The translations under genes and the position numbers were made by a program. The notes under the pieces were generated by a model. The model had not been told where the DNA came from. It ran no database searches and saw only the letters and a list, made by a program, of their open reading frames with translations. From contig JAKKUO010000006.1 in the NCBI GenBank assembly GCA_021890795.1, positions 1-64,000 on the forward strand: a DNA stretch of 64,000 bases, given 5' to 3'. The DNA comes from Bacillota bacterium. Its GTDB lineage: Bacteria > Bacillota > Sulfobacillia > Symbiobacteriales > ZC4RG38. How positions within the stretch are numbered: position 1 is the stretch's first letter; every line of letters starts with the position of its first letter. Positions 54,786 through 62,391 of this stretch are shown here, one piece after another.

Positions 54786-57512
54786 CTACCCCCTCGCCCG
54801 GGCGCCGGTCGCCCCGTCCCCGGCGCCCTCCCGGAAAATGAGACCCCGGTCGCCGTCGACCCGGATGCGCTCGCCCTCCCGGAGGACCCGGGTCGCCCCG
54901 GCGGCGTTGACCACCGCTGGGATCCCGTACTCCCGGGCGACGATGGCCCCGTGGGAGAGGAAGCCTCCCACCTCCGTCACCACCGCCGCGGCCCGGAGGA
55001 AGAGGGGCGTCCAGGCCGGGTCGGTGGAGGGGGCTACCAGAACCTCTCCGGGCCCGAGCCGGCTCCCCTCGCCGGGGTGGCGGAGGATCCGGGCCCGGCC
55101 GGAGGCGACCCCCGCCGCCACCCCCAGTCCCGCCAGGACCGCGCCGGCGGGGAGGGCTCCGGTTCCCTGGCCGGCGCCCGCCGGCTCCCCCTGGAGGAGG
55201 GCCGCCGCCCGGGGCTGGGGCCGGTCGTCCAGGATGACATCCGGCGGCTCCAGCCGCTCCAGCTCCGCCAGGAGCCGGCGCCGGTGTTCCAGGATCGCCC
55301 CGAGACCCGCCCCGTCCCACTCCCGGGTGAGAAGGGCGACGATCTCGTTGCCGGTGAGAAGAAAGACCTCCCCGGCCTCCCGAAGGAGCCCCCGGCGGAC
55401 CAGCCGCCGGCCCGCGGCCAGGGCCCACCGGCGCATCGGCCACAGGAGGCGCACCAGGGCCTCCTTCGCACCCTCCCGGAGCCGCATCCCCTGCCGGGCC
55501 TTGGCCAGAAGGAACCGGTAGAAGAGGTACCGGTGGGGCCGCCACAGGAGCCGCCGGGCCACCTCCCGCTCCGCCTGCCGGCGCCGCTCCCGGGCCAGAG
55601 CCCGGGGGTCTTCCGGGATCTCCCCGGCCCGGAGGTGGCTGGCGACCACCTGGAGGATGTAGGTCGGGTCCTCCACCCACCGGGGATTCTGGATCTCCAT
55701 CTCGTAGACCGCCCGGAAGCCGAAATCCCGGAGGAACTGCTCCAGCCGCTCCAGGGTCCGGGTGCCCAGGAGCCGCTCCCGCCAAGCCCGGACGTCCAGG
55801 GGCTCCTCAAGGAAGTAGTCCCGGGCCTGGGGCTCCCGGGCTGCCACCCGGGCGATGGCCACCAGCCGGTAGCCCGGCTCGGCGCTTACCACCCCGCCGC
55901 TGCCGCTGAGGAGGGCCGCGGTGAGGGCCTCCCCCCGGCCGGGGAACTCCCGCTCCAGGAATTCCGCCAGCCGGCCGGACCACTGGCTGTTAACGTTATG
56001 GATCATCGCCTCGGGCAAGAGTTCCCGGCGCCGAGTCTCGAGCTCCCAGAGCTTACGCACCAACTCCCGGTCCTCGAGCCGGTCCAGGTCCTGGGCCGCT
56101 TCGGCCTCCATCCACTCCCGGACCTCCTGGAAGAGCCGGGGCGCCCGGGCCTCGGCCCGGCGCATCGCCCAGCCGAGGCGCATCAACCGCCGGAGCCGCT
56201 CCCGCCCCTTCCCCGGCGGCTCCGGGGGAAGCGAGATGGTGGGCTGGTGGCCCCCCAGGGCCCGGTTGGTCGCCTCGGGCCGGAGGCCGAAGGCATCCCA
56301 CAGGGCCCACTGGATCGCGGAGAGGTTCAGGTACATCCGGCCCTGGTAGAGCCGGGACCAGGTCATGCCCTCGGGCACCGGGTAGCCCCCTGCGGCCAGG
56401 AGGTGCCGGGCCATGATCTCGTGGGTGGCCGCGTTCAGCCACCACCCCAGGGGGCTCTGGACACCGGGGTAGGCGTCCTTGAGATTGGCGTTGGACCAGA
56501 TGAGGGGCTGACCGCTCAGTTCCGGGAAGGTGGGCCAGGGGATCGCGGTCACCGGCCGGGCCTGGGTGAGGACGAACTGGAAGCCGTCCCAGCACCACTC
56601 CACGTCCTGGGGGACGTGGCCGTCCCCCAGGGCGTCCTGGACCCGGAGGACGAGGAGGGCGAGCTTCTCCACCTGGGGCCGCTCCAACACCGGCGCGACC
56701 CGCTCCGCCTCCCCCAGGGGGTCGAGCCGGGTACCGCCCCCCTCCGCGGGCAGCACCCGGTGCCGCTTCTGCCCCCGGGTGACGTCCAGGACCCGGGCGG
56801 GGCTGGTGTTGGTCACCGCGACCACATACTGGTCCACCTCACCGGTGCCCATCACCACCGACTCCCCCAGGCCGAAGCCCGCGGCGATGACCACCCGGTC
56901 CCGGCGGCCAGTGACCGGGTCGGCGCTGAAGGCCACCCCTGAGGCCACCGCCGGGACGAGGGCGCAGACCACCACCGCCAGTGCGGCATCCGCGTCCCGG
57001 ACCCCCAGCCGCCGGCGGTAGGCCAGGGCCTGGGGGGTCCAGAGGGAGGCGTAACAGGCCCGGACTTTCTCCAGCACGTCCGGGAGGCCCCGGACGTTGA
57101 GGAAACTCCGGTGGATCCCGGCGAAAGAGGTCCGGCTGGAGTCCTCGGCGGCCGCGGAGGAGCGGACCGCCAGGGGCGAGCGGTGGATCCCCACCGCCTC
57201 CAGGGCGGCGGCCAGTTCCTCCGCCAGCCCCGGGGGAAGCTCACCCCCGCGGATCGCTGCCTGGAGCCCCTCGAGTTCCGCCACCACCTCCGGGTCCGTC
57301 GCCTGGGTCGCGGTCACCCGGCCCAGGGCCTCGACCCGGGCCACCAGGCCGTTCCGCTCGAGGAAGGCCTGGTAGGCCCCGGCGGCGATGACCACCCCCG
57401 GCGGCACCGGGAAGCCGAAGGCCGCCAGCCGGCCCAGGTTGTACCCCTTCCCTCCGGCCACCTCGGGGCCGGCGGCTGCGGCCTCCTCGTAGGTGAGAAC
57501 CCATCGCTCCAT
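54786..57512 (-). CDS. PEP/pyruvate-binding domain protein, rifampin phosphotransferase-like
   Basis: This 908-residue protein starts at ATG 57512 (MERWVLTYEEA). The N-terminal ATP-grasp domain has VAGGKGYNLGRLAAFGFPVP, RSSAAAEDSSRTSFAG and DVEWCWDGFQFVLTQARPVT. A large helical middle domain (about residues 340-790) and a C-terminal swivelling domain with the catalytic His (TEVGGFLSHGAIVAREYGIP) follow. The PEP-binding TIM barrel of true PEP synthase is absent. This ATP-grasp/helical/His order is that of rifampin phosphotransferases (Rph), which transfer the beta-phosphate of ATP. Whether rifamycins or another substrate is phosphorylated cannot be told. Confidence 0.85.
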   Translation of the reverse strand: MERWVLTYEEAAAAGPEVAGGKGYNLGRLAAFGFPVPPGVVIAAGAYQAFLERNGLVARVEALGRVTATQATDPEVVAELEGLQAAIRGGELPPGLAEELAAALEAVGIHRSPLAVRSSAAAEDSSRTSFAGIHRSFLNVRGLPDVLEKVRACYASLWTPQALAYRRRLGVRDADAALAVVVCALVPAVASGVAFSADPVTGRRDRVVIAAGFGLGESVVMGTGEVDQYVVAVTNTSPARVLDVTRGQKRHRVLPAEGGGTRLDPLGEAERVAPVLERPQVEKLALLVLRVQDALGDGHVPQDVEWCWDGFQFVLTQARPVTAIPWPTFPELSGQPLIWSNANLKDAYPGVQSPLGWWLNAATHEIMARHLLAAGGYPVPEGMTWSRLYQGRMYLNLSAIQWALWDAFGLRPEATNRALGGHQPTISLPPEPPGKGRERLRRLMRLGWAMRRAEARAPRLFQEVREWMEAEAAQDLDRLEDRELVRKLWELETRRRELLPEAMIHNVNSQWSGRLAEFLEREFPGRGEALTAALLSGSGGVVSAEPGYRLVAIARVAAREPQARDYFLEEPLDVRAWRERLLGTRTLERLEQFLRDFGFRAVYEMEIQNPRWVEDPTYILQVVASHLRAGEIPEDPRALARERRRQAEREVARRLLWRPHRYLFYRFLLAKARQGMRLREGAKEALVRLLWPMRRWALAAGRRLVRRGLLREAGEVFLLTGNEIVALLTREWDGAGLGAILEHRRRLLAELERLEPPDVILDDRPQPRAAALLQGEPAGAGQGTGALPAGAVLAGLGVAAGVASGRARILRHPGEGSRLGPGEVLVAPSTDPAWTPLFLRAAAVVTEVGGFLSHGAIVAREYGIPAVVNAAGATRVLREGERIRVDGDRGLIFREGAGDGATGARARG

Positions 57513-57544
57513 CGGCGTACCACCGTCCGGCAAGGGGATTCGGC

Positions 57545-57719
57545 GCTGGCCGGCGGGGGTCCTGTTGCCGGCCAGCCCAGCGGGCCGGGGCCTGTTGGCG
57601 GGCGACCCAGCCCGGAGTTCCGGTTGGCAGGCGCCGCCGAGCACCCCGGCCGGCGCCGCCCCCGGAGCGCGCCGCCCCCGATGCGCGGCGCCCTCGCCGG
57701 GCACCGGCCCCCGATGCAC
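57545..57719. repeat. Degenerate approx. 30 bp repeats in the spacer between pyrF and the phosphotransferase-like gene
   Basis: No gene lies in 57513-57749. Blocks of about 30-34 bp recur imperfectly: GTCCTGTTGCCGG..CCCAGC, GGCCTGTTGGCGGG..CCCAGC and GTTCCGGTTGGCAGG (57565-57630), then CCGCCCCCGATGCGCGGCGCC and CCGGCCCCCGATGCACGGCGCC (57671-57726). Confidence 0.5.
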
Positions 57720-57746
57720 GGCGCCCCGGGGTCTCCCCGGGGCGCC
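57720..57746 (-). terminator. Hairpin directly after pyrF
   Basis: Perfect 12-bp stem GGCGCCCCGGGG / CCCCGGGGCGCC with a 3-base loop, beginning 3 bases after the pyrF stop. No T-run; probable 3' end of the lspA-rluD-pyrF transcript. Confidence 0.55.
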
Positions 57747-57749
57747 AGG

Positions 57750-58724
57750 TCAGGTGCCAAAGCCCTTTCCCGCCCGGGCCAGGGCGGCCCGGAGTTCGGT
57801 GTTCATCTGCTGAGCGGCGGCGGCGATCCGGTCCCGGGCCTCGGCCTCCGTCACCCCGGGGTCTTCGTACGCGTAGATGACGCTCCGGGAGGCGCTCACC
57901 AGGACCCCCTGCCCGCCGGGCAGGAAGGCACCGACCACGTCCGCCGCGGTCCCCCCCTGGGCGCCGTAGCCCGGCACCAGGAAGAAACTCCGGGGCAGCC
58001 ACTCCCGGAGGGCCGTCAGGTCCTCGGGATAGGTGGCCCCGACCACCGCACCCAGCCCGCTCAGCCCCCGCTGCCCGACCAGCCGCCGGCCCAGGTGTCC
58101 CACCAGCTTGGCCACCTGCTGGGCCACGGTCTCCCCGGACAGAAGCGGCTGGTCCTGGATCTCTACGGCGGAGGGGTTGGAGGTCTTCACCAGCACGAAG
58201 AGTCCGGCGTCCCGGGCTGCGGCCCGCCGAACCAGGGGCAGAAGGGAGTCGCTGCCCAGGTAGGGATTGACGGTGAGGGCATCGACCCACCGGTCCGGGT
58301 CCGCCCAGGCCGGCCCGGGGTCCGGCGGGCCGAAGAAAGCGTCTCCGTAGGCCTCGGCGGTGGAGCCGATGTCCCCCCGCTTGGCGTCGCCGATCACCAG
58401 CAGCCCCCGGCTCCGAGCGTGCCGGACCACGGCCCAGAAGGCCTCGACACCCGGAGCACCGTAGGCCTCGAAAAAGGCGGACTGGAGCTTGACCGCCGCC
58501 ACCTGGTCCGCGACCGCGTCCACCACGAGCCGGCCAAACCGCTCCAGGGCCGCGCCCGCGCCCCGCTCGGTCTCACCCCACCGGGCCGCGGCCTCTGCCC
58601 GGATGCACTCCGGCAGCCGGCTGAGCACCGGGTCGATGCCGACGCAGACCGGGCTGCGCAGGGCCTCGATCCGGTTTGCGAGCCGGTCGGCGAAAGGTGC
58701 CGCCGCAGGTGCTCTGGCCGTCAT
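57750..58724 (-). CDS. pyrF: Orotidine 5'-phosphate decarboxylase (type 2)
   Basis: This 324-residue TIM-barrel enzyme starts at ATG 58724 behind GAGGAGG. It contains VCVGIDPVLSRLP, KLQSAFFEAYG, the catalytic DAKRGDIGST and the phosphate-binding PGYGAQGG. This longer form is PyrF type 2, as in actinobacteria and thermophiles. It decarboxylates OMP to UMP, the last step of pyrimidine synthesis. It is the last gene of the lspA-rluD-pyrF operon; the other pyr genes are not in the window. Confidence 0.95.
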   Translation of the reverse strand: MTARAPAAAPFADRLANRIEALRSPVCVGIDPVLSRLPECIRAEAAARWGETERGAGAALERFGRLVVDAVADQVAAVKLQSAFFEAYGAPGVEAFWAVVRHARSRGLLVIGDAKRGDIGSTAEAYGDAFFGPPDPGPAWADPDRWVDALTVNPYLGSDSLLPLVRRAAARDAGLFVLVKTSNPSAVEIQDQPLLSGETVAQQVAKLVGHLGRRLVGQRGLSGLGAVVGATYPEDLTALREWLPRSFFLVPGYGAQGGTAADVVGAFLPGGQGVLVSASRSVIYAYEDPGVTEAEARDRIAAAAQQMNTELRAALARAGKGFGT

Positions 58725-58736
58725 CGGTCCGCCTCC

Positions 58737-59813
58737 TCACTTCCCCTCGGCCCGGAGCCGCTCCAGCGCCCCGGCAAAGTCCGGGGGCAGGGGCGCCTCA
58801 AACTCGAGCCACTGGCCGGTCCGGGGGTGGTAAAAGCCCAACCGGAAGGCGTGGAGGGCCTGGGCCGTCAGGCCCAGGGCCTGCTTCCGGGGGCCGTAGA
58901 CCGGGTCGCCGGCGACGGGGTGGCCGATGTACGCCAGGTGCACCCGGATCTGGTGGGTCCGGCCGGTCTCCAGCCGGCAAAGGAGCAGGCTGAAGCCCCG
59001 GAACCGCTCCAGCACCCGGAAGTGGGTGACCGCTTCCCGGCCGCCCCGGGGGACCACCGCCATCCGCTTCCGGTCCCGGGGGTGCCGGCCAATGGGGGCC
59101 TCCACCCGCCCCGCCTCCACCCCCGGGTCCCCGTGGACCAGGGCGAGGTACTCCCGCCGCGCCACCCGGTCCCGGATCTGGGCCGCGAGGGCCTGCTGGG
59201 CCTGGGGGTGCTTGGCCACCACCAGGAGGCCGGTGGTGTCCTTGTCCAGCCGGTGGACGATCCCCGGCCGCAGGTCCCCGGGCTCGGGGTCGCCGTCGTC
59301 GGGGTCCTCCTCCGGGCCGAGGTCCGGCTCCCGGCCGGGAACGGACCCGGGGGCAGCCGCACCGCCCCCCGCCCCGACGCCGGCCGGCCCCCGGCCGGGG
59401 GCCCCGCTGCCGTCCCCGGCGCCTTCCCCGCCGGCTTCAGGGCCGAACCGGAGCCGGCCCAGGACCGCGTGGACCAGGGTCCCGGTCCAGTGGCCCGCGG
59501 CCGGGTGGACCACCAGGCCCCGGGGCTTATTGATCACCAGGACGTCCTCATCCTCGTAGACCACGTCCAGGGGAATCTCCTCCGGGGTGAGGTCCATGGG
59601 CGGGGGCGGCGGCACCTCGATCTCCACCTCGTCCCCCGGCTCCAGCTTCCAGCCGGCCTTGGCCACCCGACCGCCGACGGTGGCGTGGCCGGCGTCAATG
59701 AGCCGCTGTACCTGGGAACGGCTCAGCCCCAGGTCCGGCTGAGCCGCGAGGAAGACGTCCAGCCGCTGGCCAGCGGCAGCCTCGTCCACCCGATAGCGGA
59801 AGCGCCGGGTCAC
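58737..59813 (-). CDS. rluD: RluA/RluD family 23S rRNA pseudouridine synthase with a Gly-rich insert
   Basis: This protein has 358 residues. An S4 RNA-binding domain (GQRLDVFLAAQPDLGLSRSQVQRLI) precedes the catalytic domain with EDEDVLVINKPRGLVVHPAAGH, GIVHRLDKDTTGLLVVAK (catalytic Asp), LETGRTHQIRVHLAYIGHPV and GDPVYG. Between LGRLRF and GDLRPGIVHRL there is an extra stretch of about 55 residues made of Gly/Pro/Ala/Asp/Glu repeats, absent from typical RluD and RluA proteins. The start overlaps the lspA stop (ATGA-type). It isomerises uridines in 23S rRNA. Confidence 0.92.
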   Translation of the reverse strand: MTRRFRYRVDEAAAGQRLDVFLAAQPDLGLSRSQVQRLIDAGHATVGGRVAKAGWKLEPGDEVEIEVPPPPPMDLTPEEIPLDVVYEDEDVLVINKPRGLVVHPAAGHWTGTLVHAVLGRLRFGPEAGGEGAGDGSGAPGRGPAGVGAGGGAAAPGSVPGREPDLGPEEDPDDGDPEPGDLRPGIVHRLDKDTTGLLVVAKHPQAQQALAAQIRDRVARREYLALVHGDPGVEAGRVEAPIGRHPRDRKRMAVVPRGGREAVTHFRVLERFRGFSLLLCRLETGRTHQIRVHLAYIGHPVAGDPVYGPRKQALGLTAQALHAFRLGFYHPRTGQWLEFEAPLPPDFAGALERLRAEGK

Positions 59814-60295
59814 CGGGACTCACCCCGCCGGCGTTCCTCCAAGAAGCTCACCAGCAGCACCAGCCCCACCCCGGTGACGATGAAGGTGTCCGCCACGTTG
59901 AAAACGGGGAAGTGCCACCGGCCCCAGAAGAAGTCCAGGAAGTCCACAACGGTGCCGTACCGGAGCCGGTCCACCATGTTGCCCGCGGCCCCGCCCATCA
60001 CCATCCCCAGGGCGTAGGGCAGGAGCCCCTGGCGGACCTCCGGCCGCCGGGAGTAGACCAGGATCCCGGCGATTACCGCCAGGGCGGTGGCAACGAAGAA
60101 CCAGCGCCAGTGGGCCAGCATCCCGAAGGCAGCGCCGGGATTGTAGACGTAAGTAATGTGGAAAAAGCCCCGGATGACGGGGATCGACTGGTGCGGCGCC
60201 ATTCGGGACTGGACCAGGTACTTGGTGAAAAGGTCCAGGGCCAGGACGGCGGCGCCGGTGAGGACGGTCCGCAGCAAGACTTCCGCTCCCTCCAT
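59810..60295 (-). CDS. lspA: Signal peptidase II
   Basis: This 161-residue protein has four membrane helices and the two catalytic Asp motifs GNMVDRLRYGTVVDFLDF and FNVADTFIVTG, plus NPGAAFGM. It cleaves lipoprotein signal peptides, for example those of the sugar-binding lipoproteins in this window. Start ATG 60295 lacks a ribosome site; an internal TTG at codon 7 behind GGAGGG is an alternative. It is the first gene of the operon with rluD and pyrF. Confidence 0.95.
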   Translation of the reverse strand: MEGAEVLLRTVLTGAAVLALDLFTKYLVQSRMAPHQSIPVIRGFFHITYVYNPGAAFGMLAHWRWFFVATALAVIAGILVYSRRPEVRQGLLPYALGMVMGGAAGNMVDRLRYGTVVDFLDFFWGRWHFPVFNVADTFIVTGVGLVLLVSFLEERRRGESR

Positions 60296-60332
60296 GTAGC
60301 CGGGCGGCCGCAGAGCGGCCTTGCACTCCCTG

Positions 60333-60362
60333 AGTCTACCATAGGCGGGGAAGGCCGAACAA
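60333..60362 (-). promoter_or_regulatory. Promoter of the lspA-rluD-pyrF operon
   Basis: Minus strand: TTGTTC (60362-60357), 18-bp spacer ending TGG, TAGACT (60338-60333), an extended -10 promoter about 37 bases before the lspA start. Confidence 0.7.
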
Positions 60363-60660
60363 GCAAGGGACCGAAGGCGGTGCCGCCTTCACCGGGATTC
60401 ACCGGAGTTGACCGGAACTCGCGGGGAACCCACCACGACTTCCCGGGGCCCCGGCCGGAACCGCCGGCCCCGTGCCCGGCATCCACTTGATGACGACATC
60501 TACTGTGTGACCGAAAGGTCCGCACCGTCCCTGGCTGGGAGCCGGCTCGTCCAGGCCCTGCCGCCGGGGCGGCACCGGAAGCGGACCGGGCGAGGGCACC
60601 ACATGTCTACCGCTGCTGTCGCAGTTGCGATTGCCGGTCACCGTCCGGAGGGAAAGGAGC
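60363..60660. other. Intergenic spacer between lspA promoter and glycolipid-binding-protein gene
   Basis: About 300 bases without a recognisable gene. Contains several GGCGGTGCC/GGCACC inverted stretches but no clear terminator; the only firm element is GGAGGG at 60648-60653, the ribosome site of the next gene. Confidence 0.35.
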
Positions 60661-61353
60661 ATGGCGGCACGCCCGATATGGCGTCGGGAGGTGCTGTGGA
60701 CCCCGTGGCACCACGGAGGTGCGGAGCACCTCCGGCTGACCGGAGACAGCAAGGGCATTCTGGCCGACGGCTGGGTCATCGGGTGGACCGGCCGGGGCCC
60801 GTACCGGCTCCACTACCAGGTGCGGTGTGACCTGGGGTGGGTGGTCCGAGAGGTCTGGATCGCCCTGGACGGACAGCCGCGGCTGCACCTGGCGGCCGAC
60901 GGCCGGGGCGCCTGGCGGGAATCCGCCGGCAACCCCCGGGAGGACCTGGCCGGCTGCATCGACGTGGACATCTCCGCCACGCCCTTTACCAACTCCTTGC
61001 CAATCCGCCGGCTGAACCTGGCGGAAGGGGAGAGCCAGGAGCTGCAGGTGGTCTACATCGAGGTCCCGGAGTGCACCCTGCGGCCGGTACCCCAGCGCTA
61101 CACCTGCCTGCGGCGCACTCCCGAGGGCGGCGTGTACCGGGGGACCAGGGTCCACCGGCCCGCCGCCAGGGCGCGCAGCGGCCGGGCGGGATCGCACCCG
61201 TCCGGCCGCCTGTTTTGGTGTCCCCGCCCGGATTACTCCCCAGCGAAGCGGCCGGGGTCGTCGGTCTGGAGGGGCTCCCCGGCCTCGTCCACCGCGGCCT
61301 CCACTGGCTCGACGACTCCCGGCTGCTCCAGACTCCGGACCAAGTCGTCGTAG
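60661..61353 (+). CDS. Putative glycolipid-binding family protein, C-terminus probably lost
   Basis: The 230-codon frame starts at ATG 60661 (GGAGGG 8 nt before). Residues 1-155 match the putative glycolipid-binding family (PF06475/DUF1089 type): WRREVLWTPWHHGGAEHLRL, GPYRLHYQVRCDLGWVVREV, DLAGCIDVDISATPFTNSLP and RLNLAEGESQELQVVYIEVP, followed by RPVPQRYTCLR. Family members normally end soon after with a segment like VDYPGLFRR. Here, after PEGGVYRG, the frame runs into Arg/Ser/Pro-rich nonsense, passes through a terminator hairpin and ends inside the yteA gene on the other strand. A deletion or frameshift near 61140 is likely. Confidence 0.7.
   Translation: MAARPIWRREVLWTPWHHGGAEHLRLTGDSKGILADGWVIGWTGRGPYRLHYQVRCDLGWVVREVWIALDGQPRLHLAADGRGAWRESAGNPREDLAGCIDVDISATPFTNSLPIRRLNLAEGESQELQVVYIEVPECTLRPVPQRYTCLRRTPEGGVYRGTRVHRPAARARSGRAGSHPSGRLFWCPRPDYSPAKRPGSSVWRGSPASSTAASTGSTTPGCSRLRTKSS
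61178..61216 (+). terminator. Rho-independent terminator of the glycolipid-binding-protein gene
   Basis: A 13-bp stem GCGGCCGGGCGGG / CCCGTCCGGCCGC (one G-T pair; 61178-61190, 61197-61209) with a 6-base loop is followed by CTGTTTT. The open frame of the gene passes through it, which supports loss of the original stop codon. Confidence 0.8.
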
Positions 61354-61889
61354 GTGACGGCCCCCGGCAGGTCCTGGGGCGTGTCCGAACTGCCGTAGGC
61401 ATAGGCCGCCTGCAGCGCATCCTCGCCGTCGAAGCCGACGAAGGTGCTCCGGTCCCGGAAGGTGCGGCGGAAGGGGGGCGCCAGTACCTCCTCCTCCACC
61501 GGCCGGCGGGAGCCGTCAGGTCGGGCCTCCTGGGCCTCCTTGCAGGCTAGGCACAGGGTAGCCATGGGAAGAGCCTCCAGCCGCTCTTCCGGAATCGGCC
61601 CTCCGCAGGCCTCGCACCGGCCGTACGTTCCGGCGTCGATCCGGGCCAGGGCCCGCTGGATCGCCTCCAGGGTCTGCTCCGCCGCCCACCGGAGGCCCAG
61701 GTCCTTCTCCCGCTCGAACATCTCCGTGCCGGCGTCCGCCGGGTGGTTGTCGTAGAGGGAGAACTCGCCGTAGGCCTCGCTCATGGCCTGGCCGAGCCCC
61801 GTCGCGTTGATCCGGTCGATCTGCTCCCGGTACCGCCGGGCCTCGGCCAGGAGCCGCTCCCGGAAGTGGGCCAGCCGCTTTGCGTCCAC
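61233..61889 (-). CDS. yteA: YteA family sporulation protein, DksA/TraR C4 zinc finger
   Basis: This 218-residue protein starts at GTG 61889 behind GGGGGG. A coiled-coil N-terminus (AHFRERLLAEARRYREQIDRI) is followed by the YteA-typical GEFSLYDNHPADAGTEMFEREKDLGLR. The DksA-like zinc finger is CEACGGPIPEERLEALPMAT with LCLAC next. The C-terminal region contains EEVLAPPFRRTFRD and VGFDGEDALQAAYAYGSSDTPQD, also characteristic of YteA. Family members are linked to sporulation in Bacillota; the exact role is unknown. Confidence 0.9.
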   Translation of the reverse strand: MDAKRLAHFRERLLAEARRYREQIDRINATGLGQAMSEAYGEFSLYDNHPADAGTEMFEREKDLGLRWAAEQTLEAIQRALARIDAGTYGRCEACGGPIPEERLEALPMATLCLACKEAQEARPDGSRRPVEEEVLAPPFRRTFRDRSTFVGFDGEDALQAAYAYGSSDTPQDLPGAVTYDDLVRSLEQPGVVEPVEAAVDEAGEPLQTDDPGRFAGE

Positions 61890-62017
61890 CGAATCCCCCC
61901 TTTGCCCCCGCCCTGCCACGCTCAGCCGGGCCGCCCCGGGGACCCCACCACCGCCGGGGCGGGTTTCGCACTCGCCCGGCCGTTCGCCCCGGCGTGGTGC
62001 GCGATTTTCGGCTGCAC
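61890..62017. other. Short spacer upstream of yteA
   Basis: No gene seen. The yteA ribosome-site-like GGGGGG lies at its right-hand start on the minus strand; no promoter could be assigned. Confidence 0.3.
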
Positions 62018-62101
62018 CGGCCTGCTGCCCGCGGCTCATCTGCAGCCGCCTGCTGCCCGAGGCTCATCCGCAGCGGCCTACTGCCCGAGGTTCAGCTGCA
62101 C
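62018..62101. repeat. 3 x 28 bp tandem repeat containing the stop codon of the DUF5665 gene
   Basis: Three contiguous 28-bp units (62018-62045, 62046-62073, 62074-62101) share CGGCCTGCTGCCCGAGGCTC-like sequence. On the minus strand the first unit carries CAGTAG, the last codon and stop of the DUF5665 gene; in the other two copies the TAG triplet reads CAG. Confidence 0.85.
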
Positions 62102-62371
62102 CAGCCGGACCAATTCCGCCACCCACTGGCCCAGCACCGGCATCTGCTGGACAAACCGGGAGGTGACCAGCCGGAGGACGAGAGCGGCCAGGGCGGTGAA
62201 ACCGAAGGCCATGCCCAGCCCCCGGGCGGACCCGGCGAGGAAGTTGACCCAGACCAGTCGCCAGGGATCCCGGACCAGGGCCACGTACTCCGCCAGGTGG
62301 GCCTTCTCCATCGCCTCGGTCAGCCGGGCCACCTGCTCGGCCAGCCCCGCCTCCGCCTCCCGTTCCGCCAC
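62078..62371 (-). CDS. DUF5665 domain membrane protein
   Basis: This 97-residue protein starts at GTG 62371 behind GGGAGGTG. The family core is EYVALVRDPWRLVWVNFLAG and SARGLGMAFGFTALAALVLR, followed by MPVLGQWVAELVRLVQ. This matches the small DUF5665 proteins of Bacillota, with one or two membrane helices. Function unknown. It follows the methyltransferase gene by 20 bases. Its last codons lie in a three-copy tandem repeat. Confidence 0.87.
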   Translation of the reverse strand: MAEREAEAGLAEQVARLTEAMEKAHLAEYVALVRDPWRLVWVNFLAGSARGLGMAFGFTALAALVLRLVTSRFVQQMPVLGQWVAELVRLVQLNLGQ

Positions 62372-62391
62372 CGGCCGTGCACCTCCCCGCC

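Noticed and set aside
57111-60017. 968-codon open frame on the plus strand across pyrF, rluD and lspA
   Set aside because: It lies opposite three genes with clear catalytic motifs and has no recognisable domain.
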